A stretch of DNA of 64,000 nucleotides from Psychrobacter cibarius (GTDB taxonomy: Bacteria; Pseudomonadota; Gammaproteobacteria; Pseudomonadales; Moraxellaceae), in contig CP131612.1 of the NCBI GenBank assembly GCA_030686115.1, positions 2,108,001 through 2,172,000 of the forward strand, read 5' to 3'. Under the pieces are notes generated by a model. That model was given only the letters and a program-made list of their open reading frames with translations, was not told the origin of the DNA and did no database searches. Of the stretch, positions 28,068-37,616 are shown piece after piece; position 1 is the first letter of the stretch, and the number at the start of each line of letters is the position of its first letter. Both the position numbers and the translations under genes were made by a program.

Positions 28068-29195
28068 ATGTCATTATTACCGAACCGATTAATCACTGGC
28101 TCAACACCACAGCAAGACGGCTTTTACATGCCAGCAGAATTTGAGACTATACAAAAAATATGGATGGTATGGCCATATCGTGCTGATAACTGGCGACAGC
28201 AAGCCGCTCCTGCTCAGAGAGCTTATGCTGATGTCGCATTAGCAATCAACAGATTTTGTGAGGTTGGCGTACTGGTCAATCCTGATAATTATCAATCATG
28301 CCGCGATAGTCTACCTGCTGACATCGACGTTATCGCCATGCCTAGCAATGATGCTTGGGCGCGTGATACTGTGCCGACATTTTTAATCAATGAAGCAGGT
28401 GAGCTACGCGCTTGTGATTGGACATTCAATGCATGGGGCGGCGACTATGACGGACTATACTCGCCGTGGGATGACGATGATAAGCTGGCTGAACGCTTAT
28501 GTGACCATCTAGATATCAAACGCTATCGAACGAATGACTTTGTGATGGAAGGCGGTGCATTTCATGTCGATGGTGAAGGCACGGTTCTGACCACACGTAT
28601 GTGTTTGCTCAGCCCTGGACGTAACCCGCACCTAACCGAAGATCAAATTGAAGACAAGTTAAAAGCCTATCTCAATGTGCAAAAAGTACTGTGGATTGAT
28701 GACGGTATCGATCCTGACGAAACCACTGGTCATATTGATGATATTGCCTGCTTTGCGCGCCTTGGTGAAGTGGTTTGTTTATACACTGATGATTCTAAGC
28801 ATCCATTTTATAAAGCAACACAAAAAGCCTATGAGCAGCTCTCAAATATGACCGATGCCAAAGGTCGCCGCCTAAAAGTCCATAAGCTTTGCTGTACCGA
28901 GCAACCTGTTACTTTACCTGAACATCATGATATTGAACAATCTGACGATGCCAAGGCGCGTCATACTGGCGATGTTTGTATCGCCTCGTATGCCAATTTT
29001 TTAATTTGTAATGAGGCTATCATCGTACCGCAATATGATGATGAAAATGATTCATTAGCCATCGAGCAGCTTGAAAAAGTATTTCCTCAGCATCAGGTAG
29101 TGGGAGTACGCACAAAGGAGATTGTCTTTGGCGGTGGTAATATTCACTGTATTACTCAGCAGCAGCCAAAATCATCAATTAAAAGCATTAACTAA
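28068..29195 (+). CDS. aguA: Agmatine deiminase
   Basis: A 375-residue guanidino-group-modifying enzyme that converts agmatine to N-carbamoylputrescine and ammonia. Expected motifs appear in order: SNDAWARDTVPTF, WTFNAWGGDYDG, MEGGAFHVDGEGTVLTT, TTGHIDDIACF, and catalytic Cys361 in GGGNIHCITQQ. ATG 28068 is favoured over an in-frame GTG nine bases upstream because AAGG is 8 bases before it. The length is typical. Confidence 0.95.
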   Translation: MSLLPNRLITGSTPQQDGFYMPAEFETIQKIWMVWPYRADNWRQQAAPAQRAYADVALAINRFCEVGVLVNPDNYQSCRDSLPADIDVIAMPSNDAWARDTVPTFLINEAGELRACDWTFNAWGGDYDGLYSPWDDDDKLAERLCDHLDIKRYRTNDFVMEGGAFHVDGEGTVLTTRMCLLSPGRNPHLTEDQIEDKLKAYLNVQKVLWIDDGIDPDETTGHIDDIACFARLGEVVCLYTDDSKHPFYKATQKAYEQLSNMTDAKGRRLKVHKLCCTEQPVTLPEHHDIEQSDDAKARHTGDVCIASYANFLICNEAIIVPQYDDENDSLAIEQLEKVFPQHQVVGVRTKEIVFGGGNIHCITQQQPKSSIKSIN

Positions 29196-29278
29196 AATCA
29201 TCAATTAAAAACACACGCATAAAAATATATACCCAAATGGATTTTGAACCCAATAATATTTTAAAAAAGGACATAGCT

Positions 29279-30652
29279 ATGAGCGATTATCAAGTTAATA
29301 ACCCAGCCACTGGCGAAGTAGAAGCCACCTACCCTACGGCAACTGAGCAGGACATCCTGAACGCTATTGCACAAGCCGATACCGCTTATCAAGATTGGCG
29401 TCAGGTTTCATTGGATGAGCGCAGTGCCATACTTCATAAAATTGCCGATATCTATCTTGAACGTCAAGACGAGCTGGCTCGCATCGTTGCCAATGAGATG
29501 GGCAAGCCCGTTGCACAAGCAAAAGGTGAAATCGGTCTAGTTGCCGATATCTATCGCTATTATGCAGACAACGCTGAGCAGCTACTTGCACCTAGTACCA
29601 TTGATGTTGACTCAGGGTCAGCTTCAGTAGAAAAACGTCCTGTGGGCGCTCTGTTAGGTATCATGCCGTGGAACTACCCGCACTATCAAGTGGCACGTTT
29701 TGTCGCGCCAAACTTTATGGCGGGCAATACCGTTATTCTAAAGCATGCACCGCAATGTCCTAAGACTGCAGAAGCCATCGCTGACATCCTAAAAGATGCC
29801 GGCTTACCTGAGGGTGTCTATAACAATGTGTTTGCTACCAATGAGCAAGCGGCAACAATCATCGAAGACAACCGCATACAAGGCGTTTCGCTAACAGGCT
29901 CTGAACGCGCCGGTCAAGCGGTTGCTAAAATAGCAGGCGGCGCGCTGAAAAAAGTCGTGCTAGAGCTTGGCGGTTCAGACGCCTTTATCGTTGCAGCTGA
30001 TGCGGATATCAAACAAGCTATAAAAGGGGCTATTTCTGGTCGTTTTGGCAATACAGGACAAGCGTGTAATGCTGCCAAACGCCTTATCGTCGTCGAATCT
30101 GTTTATGATAAATTCGTTGAAGGGTTTACTAATGCCGTCAGTAACATGGCACTCGCTGATCCACTTGATGAAGGTACTTTCATTGGTCCAATGTCTTCAA
30201 AGGCAGCCGCAGTTAACTTGCAAGAACAGCTCGATAGCGCCATTCAAGCAGGCGCGACCGTATTGGTCGAAGGCGGCATGATCAAAGACAACCCGGGTGC
30301 GTGGTTTAAGCCTGCAGTATTAACAGATGTAACTGAATCCATGGATGTTTATCGAGAGGAGTTATTTGGTCCTGTGGCAGTCGTCTATAAAGCTTGTGAT
30401 ATCGATCATGCCATCAAGATAGCTAATGATGTGCCTTTCGGACTTGGCGCTTCTATCCAAACACAAGATGCTGCGCTAGCTGCTGAGATTGCTGAGCAAT
30501 TAGAAGTCGGTATGGTCACTATCAATGCGCCTTCTGGTAGCGAAGCCAATACCCCGTTTGGCGGCGTTAAACGCTCAGGATTTGGTCGCGAGCTTGGCAC
30601 TCTTGGTATTACTGAGTTTTTAAACTATAAGTTGATTCGTGATAAGTCGTAA
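29279..30652 (+). CDS. NAD(P)-dependent aldehyde dehydrogenase (Sad-like, probable Puu-pathway step)
   Basis: A 457-residue aldehyde dehydrogenase. Catalytic Cys263 (GQACNAAKR) and Glu229 (LELGGS) are present. Its size and sequence resemble the Sad/YneI succinate-semialdehyde dehydrogenase group more than E. coli PuuC (about 495 residues). In this cluster it is the only candidate for oxidising gamma-glutamyl-gamma-aminobutyraldehyde, so a PuuC role is inferred, with succinate semialdehyde as an alternative substrate. ATG 29279 has AAAAAGGA 7 bases upstream. A terminator follows at 30679. Confidence 0.85.
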   Translation: MSDYQVNNPATGEVEATYPTATEQDILNAIAQADTAYQDWRQVSLDERSAILHKIADIYLERQDELARIVANEMGKPVAQAKGEIGLVADIYRYYADNAEQLLAPSTIDVDSGSASVEKRPVGALLGIMPWNYPHYQVARFVAPNFMAGNTVILKHAPQCPKTAEAIADILKDAGLPEGVYNNVFATNEQAATIIEDNRIQGVSLTGSERAGQAVAKIAGGALKKVVLELGGSDAFIVAADADIKQAIKGAISGRFGNTGQACNAAKRLIVVESVYDKFVEGFTNAVSNMALADPLDEGTFIGPMSSKAAAVNLQEQLDSAIQAGATVLVEGGMIKDNPGAWFKPAVLTDVTESMDVYREELFGPVAVVYKACDIDHAIKIANDVPFGLGASIQTQDAALAAEIAEQLEVGMVTINAPSGSEANTPFGGVKRSGFGRELGTLGITEFLNYKLIRDKS

Positions 30653-30678
30653 TCGATAGAGTCATTTTTAGAAAAATA

Positions 30679-30710
30679 AAAAGCCTAACATTGACTGTTA
30701 GGCTTTTTTT
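30679..30710. terminator. Bidirectional intrinsic terminator
   Basis: AAAAGCCTAACA (30679-30690) pairs with TGTTAGGCTTTT (30696-30707), a 12-bp stem with a 5-base loop and a T-run. It sits between the convergent aldehyde dehydrogenase and permease genes. Confidence 0.95.
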
Positions 30711-30747
30711 GTAGGACAATTTTATTAAAAATAACCCATCGAAAAAA

Positions 30748-32190
30748 CTATTGCTTAGGTGGATTGTCTTTTAACCATAATTGATTGACGATTTTTAATT
30801 CACGTAGCTCTTCTGCCATAATTGACTCGCTAATACCTGGATACTTCACCCTTGCATAGCCATATAACGCAATGCCTAAGACCGTCCAGCCAAAGAAAAT
30901 CCACCACTCGATAGGGGTTAGTGCGGATGGCATACCTGGCATATACAGCATGAGTATTCCAAAACTTAGCGCAATCGTGACCATGCCAACGAGCTTACCT
31001 GCTGGTATTCTAAATGGGCGTACCATATCAGGCTCGCGGTAGCGGAGTACTAAGAATGAGATAGCGACACAGGTATAAGCAATAACGATACCAAAGCCAC
31101 CAGCATCTACGATCCACACTAGCATTTTACGACCAAACAAGGGTGCTAGTGTCGCCAAACCACCGATCAATAAAATGGCATTCGACGGCGTCTTATACTT
31201 TGGATGTAGCTTGCTTAAAAATGCGGGCAACATACGTGCTTTTGACATGGCATAAAGTAGACGGCTACCACCAATCAAGAAGGCATTCCAACTTGATAAA
31301 ATACCAAGCACACCGCCAATCACTAACAATATACCTGCCCATTTGCCATGCCAAGCATTGGTCATCGCATCCGCAGTGGCGAGCGTTGAGTTTTCGGCTT
31401 GTAAGAGTGGCAAGGTCGTGCCAACGCTCCAAGCGATACCCACATACCACATTACCGCAACGACAATCGATAAAATCAAAAATTTACCAATATTAGGACG
31501 AGTCAGATCAATTTCTTCTGCCGCTTGCGGAATAACGTCAAAGCCGACAAACATAAACGGCACCATGACAATAACGGCCATCATACCGCCAATACCACCG
31601 ATGAATGCAGGTGCTTGTACTGAGTTCGAGCCTTCAGGATTAAACATGACTGCGCCAATGAACAGCAACGTACCCACAAATAAGATGCCCAATACGGCCG
31701 TCTTTTGGAACCACGCACTGACTTCCATACCGCGGATATTTAGCCAAGTGACGATGACTGAGCCTAGCATCCCAACGCCCACCCAAGTGGCATAAACATC
31801 CCAACCAGCGATGGTCCAGAGATACCCTTGATTGTAATTGGGGATAAAATACTCTACGACTGTCGGCAAGGCAACCGCCTCAAACGCGACCACCGAAAAA
31901 TACCCAAATAGAATACTCCATGAGCAGATAAAGGAGACATTTACCCCCAGTGCTCTATGCGTATAGGTATGCTCACCGCCCGTAATCGGCATCGATGCGG
32001 CAAGCTCGGCATAAGTCACACCAATCAGTATCACTGCCAAACCGCCTATCAAGAACGCCAGCATTGCGCCCCACGTCCCCGCAGATAAAATCCAACCACC
32101 AGCCAAGACTACCCAGCCCCAACCAACCATAGCACCGAATGCTAAGGCGATAATATCTAGCGTCCCTAACGATTTTTTTAATTCAGACAT
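30748..32190 (-). CDS. APC superfamily amino acid/polyamine permease
   Basis: A 480-residue permease with about 12 predicted membrane helices. The start (LGTLDIIALAFGAMVGWGWV) contains the APC family unwound-helix-1 motif, and QAAEEIDLTRPNIGK is the usual helix 6-7 loop. Members import amino acids or amines by H+ or Na+ symport, or exchange. Its place between the Puu/Agu genes and gabT suggests uptake of putrescine, GABA or a related amino acid, but substrate is not readable. CTCCTTG-type Shine-Dalgarno complement stands before the ATG. Confidence 0.85.
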   Translation of the reverse strand: MSELKKSLGTLDIIALAFGAMVGWGWVVLAGGWILSAGTWGAMLAFLIGGLAVILIGVTYAELAASMPITGGEHTYTHRALGVNVSFICSWSILFGYFSVVAFEAVALPTVVEYFIPNYNQGYLWTIAGWDVYATWVGVGMLGSVIVTWLNIRGMEVSAWFQKTAVLGILFVGTLLFIGAVMFNPEGSNSVQAPAFIGGIGGMMAVIVMVPFMFVGFDVIPQAAEEIDLTRPNIGKFLILSIVVAVMWYVGIAWSVGTTLPLLQAENSTLATADAMTNAWHGKWAGILLVIGGVLGILSSWNAFLIGGSRLLYAMSKARMLPAFLSKLHPKYKTPSNAILLIGGLATLAPLFGRKMLVWIVDAGGFGIVIAYTCVAISFLVLRYREPDMVRPFRIPAGKLVGMVTIALSFGILMLYMPGMPSALTPIEWWIFFGWTVLGIALYGYARVKYPGISESIMAEELRELKIVNQLWLKDNPPKQ

Positions 32191-32500
32191 AACCTGCTCC
32201 TTGTCTGTGTGTCATCCGTGTTAACCCTTGACGGTCACACTATCTTTTGTTTAGTGGGATAGTACCCATCATAATTATCATATATACCTTTTGATCGAAG
32301 CTGTTAGGCACTACTTGTTTCATATTCAAATAGTACAAACAGCAACGGCGTCTTGACTTGCAAGGCGCCGTTGTAAAAAATGTACTCAAAGCGAGTGCCA
32401 TATGGGCAATCTTGCTGTGCTATTAGAGACAACCTTCTAACCAAGATCGAGGCTTGATTAAAAGTGATGTATTTCACTATAAATAAATACTGAATACTTA
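32191..32500. other. 310-base gap between the permease and gabT
   Basis: No gene is seen. The gap holds a strong hairpin at 32343-32373: CAACGGCG-T-CTTG pairs with CAAG-G-CGCCGTTG, 13 bp with one T:G pair and loop ACTTG. No U-tail follows on either strand; leftward, a T-run lies before the stem, not after. It may stabilise the gabT mRNA 3' end or act as a binding site. The permease promoter presumably lies at 32220-32330. Confidence 0.5.
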
Positions 32501-33763
32501 TTAAGCGGTTAGGATACCTTTGATAATATCTAGACCTTCTTGGAGCACTTCATCTTCAACCGTCAATGGCACCATCACGCGAATGGCATTGCCATACATA
32601 CCGCAAGATGCTAATAATAAACCTTGCTCAAACGCTTTGGCTTTTAGGTTAGTCGTCGCTTCCACATCAGGCTTACCTTCGCTATCGATTAATTCAAACG
32701 CGAGCATCGCGCCTTTATGGCGAATATGACCGATACTGCTTAAGTTTAAGCCCTTCAAGAAGGCTTCGATTTTGTCGCCAATCTCAATACTGCGCTCAAG
32801 TAGGTTTTCTTCTTCGATGACTTCCATGACAGCGAGTGCAGCCACACAAGCCAGTGGATTACCAGAGTATGTACCGCCCAAACCGCCTACCTGCGGCGCA
32901 TCCATGATATCAGCGCGGCCGATAACCGCAGAGATAGGATAACCACCCGCCAAGCTCTTGGCACTGGTCATTAGATCCGGCTCAACGCCCAACTGCTCGG
33001 TGGCAAACAACGTACCCGTACGGGCAAAACCACATTGCACTTCATCAAAAATCAAGACAATGCCATGTTCGTCGCAGATATCGCGTAGAGATTTGGCAAA
33101 TGATGGGGTGACTTGATGAAAGCCACCCTCGCCTTGTACTGGCTCGATAATCATCGCTGCCACTTCGCTAGGATCGATATCCGCTTGGAAAATCATCTCA
33201 AGGCTATGCAGCGCTTGTGCTTCTGTGACATTCAACTCTTCAGCTGGGAATAGCGCATGGAATACAGGGCCTGGCATTGGACCAAAGTTCTTTTTGTACG
33301 GCAGCACTTTACCTGTCAAACTCATGCACATTAAAGTACGACCGTGCCAACCACCAACGAAAGAGATGATACCTGGACGACCAGTTTTCGCACGAGCAAT
33401 CTTGATACAGTTTTCGACGGCTTCTGCACCAGTCGTTAAAAAGAAGGCTTTTTTCTCACCGCTGATAGGGGCTTTTTCACAAAGTTTTTCGGCAAGATCT
33501 ACATAGCATTCATAGTTGATCATTTGCGCCGCAGTATGGGTAAACTTGTCAAGTTGCTCATGCACGCGCTGGGTAATTTTTGGATGGCTGTGACCAGTAT
33601 TCAGTACTGAGATACCACCAACGAAGTCAATATAACGATTGCCTTCAACATCCCAAACTTCTGAGTTTTTGGCTTTTTCTGCAAAGATGGGATAAGCAAC
33701 GCCAAGTCCTGTTGGTAACACAGCTTTACGGCGCTCAAGTAGTGATTTATTGGTAGTCGTCAT
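32501..33763 (-). CDS. gabT: 4-aminobutyrate (or 5-aminovalerate) aminotransferase
   Basis: A 420-residue class III PLP aminotransferase. The PLP lysine is Lys269 (TSAKSLAGGYP), with Asp240 (IFDEVQCGFARTG) holding the pyridine N. It moves the amino group of GABA to 2-oxoglutarate, giving succinate semialdehyde; close relatives also use 5-aminovalerate (DavT). The partner dehydrogenase lies upstream on the same strand after a gap of about 180 bases. The C4 role fits the Puu neighbours, and the C5 role fits the gcdH neighbours. Confidence 0.9.
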   Translation of the reverse strand: MTTTNKSLLERRKAVLPTGLGVAYPIFAEKAKNSEVWDVEGNRYIDFVGGISVLNTGHSHPKITQRVHEQLDKFTHTAAQMINYECYVDLAEKLCEKAPISGEKKAFFLTTGAEAVENCIKIARAKTGRPGIISFVGGWHGRTLMCMSLTGKVLPYKKNFGPMPGPVFHALFPAEELNVTEAQALHSLEMIFQADIDPSEVAAMIIEPVQGEGGFHQVTPSFAKSLRDICDEHGIVLIFDEVQCGFARTGTLFATEQLGVEPDLMTSAKSLAGGYPISAVIGRADIMDAPQVGGLGGTYSGNPLACVAALAVMEVIEEENLLERSIEIGDKIEAFLKGLNLSSIGHIRHKGAMLAFELIDSEGKPDVEATTNLKAKAFEQGLLLASCGMYGNAIRVMVPLTVEDEVLQEGLDIIKGILTA

Positions 33764-33946
33764 AGGAATGTCCTTTTCTTTATTTTTAACATAAGTGCCA
33801 ATGATTGAATGGCGGTTTTGAGGAATGGTTTATCTAATAGTTAACAATTATTAGTTGCTAGCTATAGAGGGGATTCATGGTGCTAAATCCCGTTCGATAC
33901 GGTGTGACAATTAGAACCTTAAAAGAGAGAGCATGTCGCTAAACGG

Positions 33947-35422
33947 TTAGCTGACGTCAGAGCACCAGTATTTGGTCACGATATATTCTTCGATGCCGTA
34001 TTTTGAGCCTTCGCGGCCAAAGCCAGACTGCTTGACACCGCCAAATGGGGCGACCTCGGTAGAAATCAGACCCGTATTATGACCAATAATGCCGTATTCA
34101 AGACCTTCAGTGACGCGCCATGAACGTGCATAATTGCCACTGTAGAAATAGGCAGCCAAGCCGTAGATAGTATCGTTGGCTTGACGAATAACGTCTGCTT
34201 CATCTTTAAAGGTAAAGATAGTCGCAATAGGGCCAAAGATTTCTTCGTGCGCGATATCCATCTCAGCACTGATATCGGTAATGACCGTTGGATTGTAAGT
34301 AAGCTCTGAGGCGTCATTGGTGCTGCCGCCAGCGATAAGCGTCGCGCCTTTGTCTAAAGCATCTTTAAGTAGCGCTTGCACTTTTTCTAGCGCCTTTTGA
34401 TTAATCAAAGGACCAATATCCACGCCTTCATCCATACCGTTACCGACATTTAGCTCAGCGACTTTTTTCACAAACACATCTAGGAATTCATCTTTAATAC
34501 TGTCTTGCACATAGACACGGTTGGCACAAACACAAGTTTGACCAGCGTTACGATATTTAGAAGCAATTAAGCCTTCAGCCGCTTTTTCCAGATCAGCGTC
34601 ATCAAAGACGATAAATGGCGCATTACCACCCAGCTCTAATGACAGTTTTTTGATGGTTGTCGCACATTGAGCCATCAAGGTACGACCGACTTCGGTAGAG
34701 CCTGTGAATGAAAGCTTATGAATACGTGCATCGCCCGTTAGGATATCGCCGATGGTTGAGGATTTGCCCGTCACTACTTGGATAACGCCTGCTGGAATAC
34801 CTGCTTGTTCAGCCAGTGCAGCGAGTGCTAACGCAGAAAATGGCGTTTCAGTCGCAGGTTTAATAATCATCGTGCAGCCTGCTGCCAATGCTGGCGCGGC
34901 TTTACGGGTAATCATCGCTGCTGGGAAATTCCAAGGCGTGATCGCCGCGCAAACGCCAACGGGCTGCTTGAGTACCACATGACGTAGCTGCGAGCTATTG
35001 GCAGGGATAACGTCGCCATAAACACGCTTGCCTTCTTCGGCAAACCAGCGGATAAAGCTATTGGCATAGCCCACTTCACCGCGCGACTCGTTTAGAGGTT
35101 TGCCTTGCTCAGCGGTCATAATGATAGCCAAGTCTTCTTTATTGGCATCGATGAGGTCTGCCCACTTTTGTAGTAGCTCAGCACGCTCTTTTGGGGTTTT
35201 GGCTGCCCAAAGGATTTGGGCTTCATGAGAGGCGGTAACCGCGTCGTTCACATCGTCGGTCGTTAGGCTTGGTACCGTACCGATGATATCGCCGTTGAAA
35301 GGATTGCTCACATCAATAGTCGAGTCATCACTAGCGGCATGCCAGCCATCTTTGATGAAACACTGCTGTTTAAGTAGATCTGGGTTCGATAGCTGTAGCG
35401 TAGACTGTGACAGTTGTGACAT
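33947..35422 (-). CDS. gabD: Succinate (or glutarate) semialdehyde dehydrogenase
   Basis: A 491-residue aldehyde dehydrogenase of the GabD/DavD group. LELGGNAPFIVFDDAD holds the general-base Glu and GQTCVCANRVYVQ the catalytic Cys. The ending EYIVTKYWCSDVS is near the usual end. The start at 35422 (MSQLSQSTLQL) is chosen because AAGGAG stands 8 bases before it; upstream in-frame codons lack a site. It oxidises the semialdehyde made by GabT. A divergent IclR regulator lies next to it with a candidate operator between. Confidence 0.92.
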   Translation of the reverse strand: MSQLSQSTLQLSNPDLLKQQCFIKDGWHAASDDSTIDVSNPFNGDIIGTVPSLTTDDVNDAVTASHEAQILWAAKTPKERAELLQKWADLIDANKEDLAIIMTAEQGKPLNESRGEVGYANSFIRWFAEEGKRVYGDVIPANSSQLRHVVLKQPVGVCAAITPWNFPAAMITRKAAPALAAGCTMIIKPATETPFSALALAALAEQAGIPAGVIQVVTGKSSTIGDILTGDARIHKLSFTGSTEVGRTLMAQCATTIKKLSLELGGNAPFIVFDDADLEKAAEGLIASKYRNAGQTCVCANRVYVQDSIKDEFLDVFVKKVAELNVGNGMDEGVDIGPLINQKALEKVQALLKDALDKGATLIAGGSTNDASELTYNPTVITDISAEMDIAHEEIFGPIATIFTFKDEADVIRQANDTIYGLAAYFYSGNYARSWRVTEGLEYGIIGHNTGLISTEVAPFGGVKQSGFGREGSKYGIEEYIVTKYWCSDVS

Positions 35423-35537
35423 TGTGACGCTCCTTGTCAATTGAGGTTTGCAAATAGGATTCGCAGATTTATAGCGATAAGTGAATGACAATAAATAGAA
35501 GGTTATGATTTAAATAATTATTGATAACTTGTTAATT

Positions 35538-35553
35538 GTTCAATATACTGAAC
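35538..35553. promoter_or_regulatory. Inverted repeat between gabD and the IclR gene
   Basis: GTTCA-ATATAC-TGAAC lies in the AT-rich divergent region. Several IclR-family regulators bind short inverted repeats of this kind beside their own gene, so this is a candidate operator. Confidence 0.45.
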
Positions 35554-35684
35554 ATATATTCTATATATGAGACATCATTATAAGAATGATAGCCAGCTAT
35601 TTGCAACCCCTATTCTCATTTTAATGATGATTTATCGTGTTATTTTTATATTTTCCCAATTTTACTGACTTTTATAGGTTCCTT

Positions 35685-36449
35685 ATGAGCTCAACTGCTG
35701 TTCCTGCCTTGGACAAAACCTTTCAGATTTTAGATTTAATTACTGATAGCTCGCAGCCTTTGACGGCAGCTCATATTGCGAAAGAGCTCAATCTACCACG
35801 TAGCTCAACCCACAATATTTTGCAAAGTCTTTTGACCAAGCATGTCATCTATAAAGACAGCGATAGCCGCTTTCATTTAGGCTCTTATTTGATGTATTGG
35901 GCGGGTAAGTATGAGCAGCAGCAAGGCGTCATCCAGTTATTTAAAGACCTCATTGTCCAGTATCCGATTCTTCTTCAACATACAGTCACTTTATCTAAGC
36001 TTGATTTAGGTGAAGTGGTGTTTTTAGCCTGTCATGAAGCGCCTGCCCCGCTTGGCTTTACCTTTCGCGCTGGTGTTCGCGTACCAGCGGTATTCTCTGC
36101 CACGGGCAAAGCCATGCTCTCAACCTTTTCTATGGACAATATAAAATCTATCTACGCTACCGGTTTCCCCGCACCTATTACCCAACACGGTGTTGATAAC
36201 TTTAGCGATTTGTCCACCGAGTTGACCTCCATTCAAAACAGTCGCATCTCACTCGATGATGGGCAACTTCGCGAAGGGATGTATTGTTTGGGTACTTATA
36301 TTCGCAATGCGTCAGGTAATGCCGTTGCGGGTATGGCGGTTAGCTTTTTGCAAGGCGAATATGAGTCCAAGCGTGCTGAGGTCAGCGCGGTATTGATTGA
36401 ATTGGCGCAGCAAATTGAGCAGCGTTTGGGTTTTATTGATAATAAATAA
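35685..36449 (+). CDS. IclR family transcriptional regulator
   Basis: A 254-residue regulator. The winged helix-turn-helix is at about 5-65 (QPLTAAHIAKELNLPRSSTH). The C-terminal effector domain contains HEAPAPLGFTFRAGVRVPAVFSATGKAMLS and DDGQLREGMYCLGTYIRNASG, typical of IclR. It is divergent from gabD and next to the acetylpolyamine hydrolase, so it probably controls one or both. Effector unknown. An ATG at 35685 after AGG is preferred to an upstream in-frame start. Confidence 0.88.
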   Translation: MSSTAVPALDKTFQILDLITDSSQPLTAAHIAKELNLPRSSTHNILQSLLTKHVIYKDSDSRFHLGSYLMYWAGKYEQQQGVIQLFKDLIVQYPILLQHTVTLSKLDLGEVVFLACHEAPAPLGFTFRAGVRVPAVFSATGKAMLSTFSMDNIKSIYATGFPAPITQHGVDNFSDLSTELTSIQNSRISLDDGQLREGMYCLGTYIRNASGNAVAGMAVSFLQGEYESKRAEVSAVLIELAQQIEQRLGFIDNK

Positions 36450-36511
36450 AGTTAAAACGCTGCTAGTTTCTTGCTTACTTCAAACTCTTTCAGTTATTTT
36501 GATGATAACTG

Positions 36512-37561
36512 TTAACCTTCTGAAATAAGCCCTGATAAAAATGCTTGCAAATTGTCATTGAGCTTTTGCAAGTAATAACCGCCCTCGACTAAAACAATCA
36601 GTGGTTTATTTAACGCTTTCATCTTTTGTGCCAACACCTTAAACCCTTCTGTACTGACCGCACATCTGGCTTCTGGGTCATTTTCATAAACATCAAAGCC
36701 TAAGACATGCACAATGACATCAGGGTCAAATAGCGTCATCGCTTCAATAGATTTATCAACATACTCAAAAAACCCAGCTTCATCGGTGCCGTGCGGCATT
36801 GGAAAGTTAACGTTATAGCCTTCACCCACGCCTGTGCCCCTTTCAAACGCATGCCCTGTCACTGCGGGATAAAAGTTAACGGGGTCACCGTGAACCGAGG
36901 TATAAAGAATATCGCTGCGATCATAAAATATCTCCTGAATACCTTGTCCGTGATGCATATCAGTATCTATAATGGCGATTTTTGCGTATTTCTGCCGCAG
37001 ATGTTCGGCGATGATGGCTGCATTATTTAGATAGCAAAATCCGCCAGCGGCGCTTTTGCGAGCATGATGACCAGGAGGCCGTGAGAAGCAAAGCTGTATA
37101 TGAGTTTCGGCACGCTCGGTATCTGATAAATCATCGTTCAGCAATGCTTCAGCCGCATTGAGTGCAGTCTGCGCAGACCAATAAATAGATGTCCAAGAAT
37201 GCTCGCTGATAGGCGCGCTATCATCCGCTTGATACTTTGCTGCTTTTGCCATGATACCGATACCGGGATTGTCATACGGCACAAAAATCCCCGTCTGTAC
37301 CTGCGCGCCTAAATCTTCTTCAACTGCCATCCATTGATCATAGCCATGCTTGAGAAAAGCCACATAACCAAAATCGTGAACCGCTAATATAGGCCCAATG
37401 CCGACATCAGTAGCTGTCGTCACCTCTAACCCTAACGCTGCTGGTGCTTTTAAGAACTCAACCATACGCTCTGGTATCTCTAACGGCTCATGCATCTTTC
37501 CATAAGAAAAATAAGGGAGTGGTCTGTGCAAGCTTAGGTTTTCATGGCTATATATTTTCAT
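36512..37561 (-). CDS. Acetylpolyamine amidohydrolase / class II histone deacetylase family
   Basis: A 349-residue zinc deacetylase. The active-site RPPGHHA holds the catalytic His pair, and the zinc ligands lie in IIDTDMHHGQG (Asp, His) and LGFDVYENDP (Asp). The bacterial homologues include acetylpolyamine amidohydrolases, which free putrescine or other diamines from N-acetyl forms. The surrounding polyamine genes favour that role. The start at 37561 has AAAGGA 9 bases upstream; longer in-frame starts have no site. The CoA-transferase gene lies 55 bases upstream on the same strand. Confidence 0.88.
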   Translation of the reverse strand: MKIYSHENLSLHRPLPYFSYGKMHEPLEIPERMVEFLKAPAALGLEVTTATDVGIGPILAVHDFGYVAFLKHGYDQWMAVEEDLGAQVQTGIFVPYDNPGIGIMAKAAKYQADDSAPISEHSWTSIYWSAQTALNAAEALLNDDLSDTERAETHIQLCFSRPPGHHARKSAAGGFCYLNNAAIIAEHLRQKYAKIAIIDTDMHHGQGIQEIFYDRSDILYTSVHGDPVNFYPAVTGHAFERGTGVGEGYNVNFPMPHGTDEAGFFEYVDKSIEAMTLFDPDVIVHVLGFDVYENDPEARCAVSTEGFKVLAQKMKALNKPLIVLVEGGYYLQKLNDNLQAFLSGLISEG

Positions 37562-37616
37562 GCTCAACATTCCTTTGTTTAACATTTTTTCCAATGGCGC
37601 TTTTTTTGATGCCTAA

